From Thermacetogenium sp. UBA4966 (GTDB lineage: Bacteria; Bacillota; DSM-12270; Thermacetogeniales; Thermacetogeniaceae): DNA of 14,970 bases. The translations under genes were made by a program, and so were the position numbers. Positions 14,460 through 14,970 of this stretch are shown piece by piece; within the stretch, counting starts at the first letter, position 1, and the number at the start of each line of letters is the position of its first letter. The DNA lies in NCBI GenBank assembly GCA_002397275.1, contig DHAA01000073.1:1-14970 (forward strand), written 5' to 3'. The notes below the pieces were generated by a model. That model was not told where the DNA came from. It saw only the letters and a list, made by a program, of their open reading frames with translations, and searched no databases.

Positions 14460-14970
14460 ATGAAGATACCGGCCAAAGTACTAGTCATAATAATTGCTGT
14501 CTTGCTCATAGGAGGGGCCGCGGCCGCGGCGGCCGCAGGCCTGATTGATGTGAGCGGTTGGAAAAAGACAGTAGCTGATCGCATAGGCTCAAAAGCCAAG
14601 CAGCAGCAGGAAGATAATCAGGAACTGCGGGAGCGCTTGGCTCTGGCAGAACAGCAGCTGAAAAAAGAGCAAGAACTACGCAGGCAGTTAGAAGAGGCGA
14701 TTGCAGCTTCTCAAAGCTTAGAAAAAGCCTCTGAAGAGCAGCAAAACTCCGGCGAAAGAGATTACAGAGAGCTGGGGGATTATTATGCCGGGATGAAGTC
14801 CCCTGTCGCCGCCGCTATTCTGGGGAAGATGACCCCCAGTGTGGCCGCCGAAATATTGATGGGGATGGATGAAGAGCAAGCAGGAGCGATTCTGGCCTCA
14901 TTGACTCCTGAAATGGCTGTTCAGGTGACGGAGATGATCGCCGTCAGCGCAGCCCAGGAGGACCAGCAGA
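14460..14970 (+). CDS. MotE/YlxF-like flagellar protein with MgtE N-terminal-like domain, 3' end cut off
   Basis: This gene begins at ATG 14460, five bases after AGGTGA (14449-14454), and stays open for 170 codons to the window end. The product has a short basic start, a membrane helix (about residues 7-28) that ends in seven consecutive alanines, a long Gln/Glu-rich coiled coil (about 45-105), and then helical repeats of the MgtE-N type, seen as SPVAAAILGKMTPSVAAEIL followed by MGMDEEQAGAILASLTPEMA. That layout (one membrane anchor, coiled coil, MgtE-N-like end) fits the YlxF/MotE family that follows fliJ in Firmicutes. MotE in rhizobia chaperones the periplasmic motility protein MotC; the role of the Firmicute relatives is not settled. 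It is not the magnesium channel MgtE, whose channel part would not be expected with this N-terminal anchor. I give no gene symbol because the family names differ. Confidence 0.85.
   Translation, partial: MKIPAKVLVIIIAVLLIGGAAAAAAAGLIDVSGWKKTVADRIGSKAKQQQEDNQELRERLALAEQQLKKEQELRRQLEEAIAASQSLEKASEEQQNSGERDYRELGDYYAGMKSPVAAAILGKMTPSVAAEILMGMDEEQAGAILASLTPEMAVQVTEMIAVSAAQEDQQ

Overview
The window is a compact stretch of bacterial chromosome in which every confident gene lies on the + strand. It points to a Firmicute: a CodY homologue (known only from that phylum), the folate-dependent tRNA methylase TrmFO, strong AGGAGG/AGGTGA-type ribosome binding sites, and a gene order (dprA-topA-trmFO-xerC-hslV-hslU-codY-flgB-flgC-fliE-fliF-fliG-fliH-fliI-fliJ-ylxF/motE-like) that matches Bacillus subtilis as I remember it. 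Base composition, about half G+C by eye, and frequent GTG/TTG starts suggest a clostridial lineage rather than Bacillus, but I cannot name a genus.

Region 1 (1-4249) is a tightly packed housekeeping run. It holds the 3' part of dprA (DNA uptake and recombination), topA (DNA topoisomerase I with three C-terminal zinc ribbons) and trmFO (tRNA m5U54 methylation). The topA and trmFO genes overlap. Region 2 (4250-7968) is the xerC-hslV-hslU-codY cluster. It is preceded by a very good extended -10 sigma-A promoter at 4256-4284, which also settles the xerC start. The hslV gene has an excellent ribosome binding site but no ATG/GTG/TTG at the proper distance.

Region 3 (7969-8205) is the only sizeable non-coding gap: AT-rich, with a CodY-box-like site just before the flgB ribosome binding site. 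Region 4 (8206-14970) is the start of a large flagellar operon: proximal rod and hook-base proteins (FlgB, FlgC, FliE), the MS ring (FliF), a rotor/switch protein (FliG), the export ATPase complex (FliH, FliI, FliJ) and the 5' part of a MotE/YlxF-like gene cut by the window end. Most genes overlap or nearly touch, so translational coupling is likely.

I see no mobile element, CRISPR array, RNA gene or unknown defence-like system; this is largely a conserved, ordinary region. The points worth a second look are: (a) fliF is split by a -1 frame change, leaving an N-terminal and a C-terminal ORF joined by an ATGGTGA overlap; (b) the start of hslV is apparently non-canonical (AUA); (c) a candidate CodY site lies upstream of the flagellar operon, directly after codY itself; (d) a perfect 11-bp palindrome covers the -35 of the xerC promoter.
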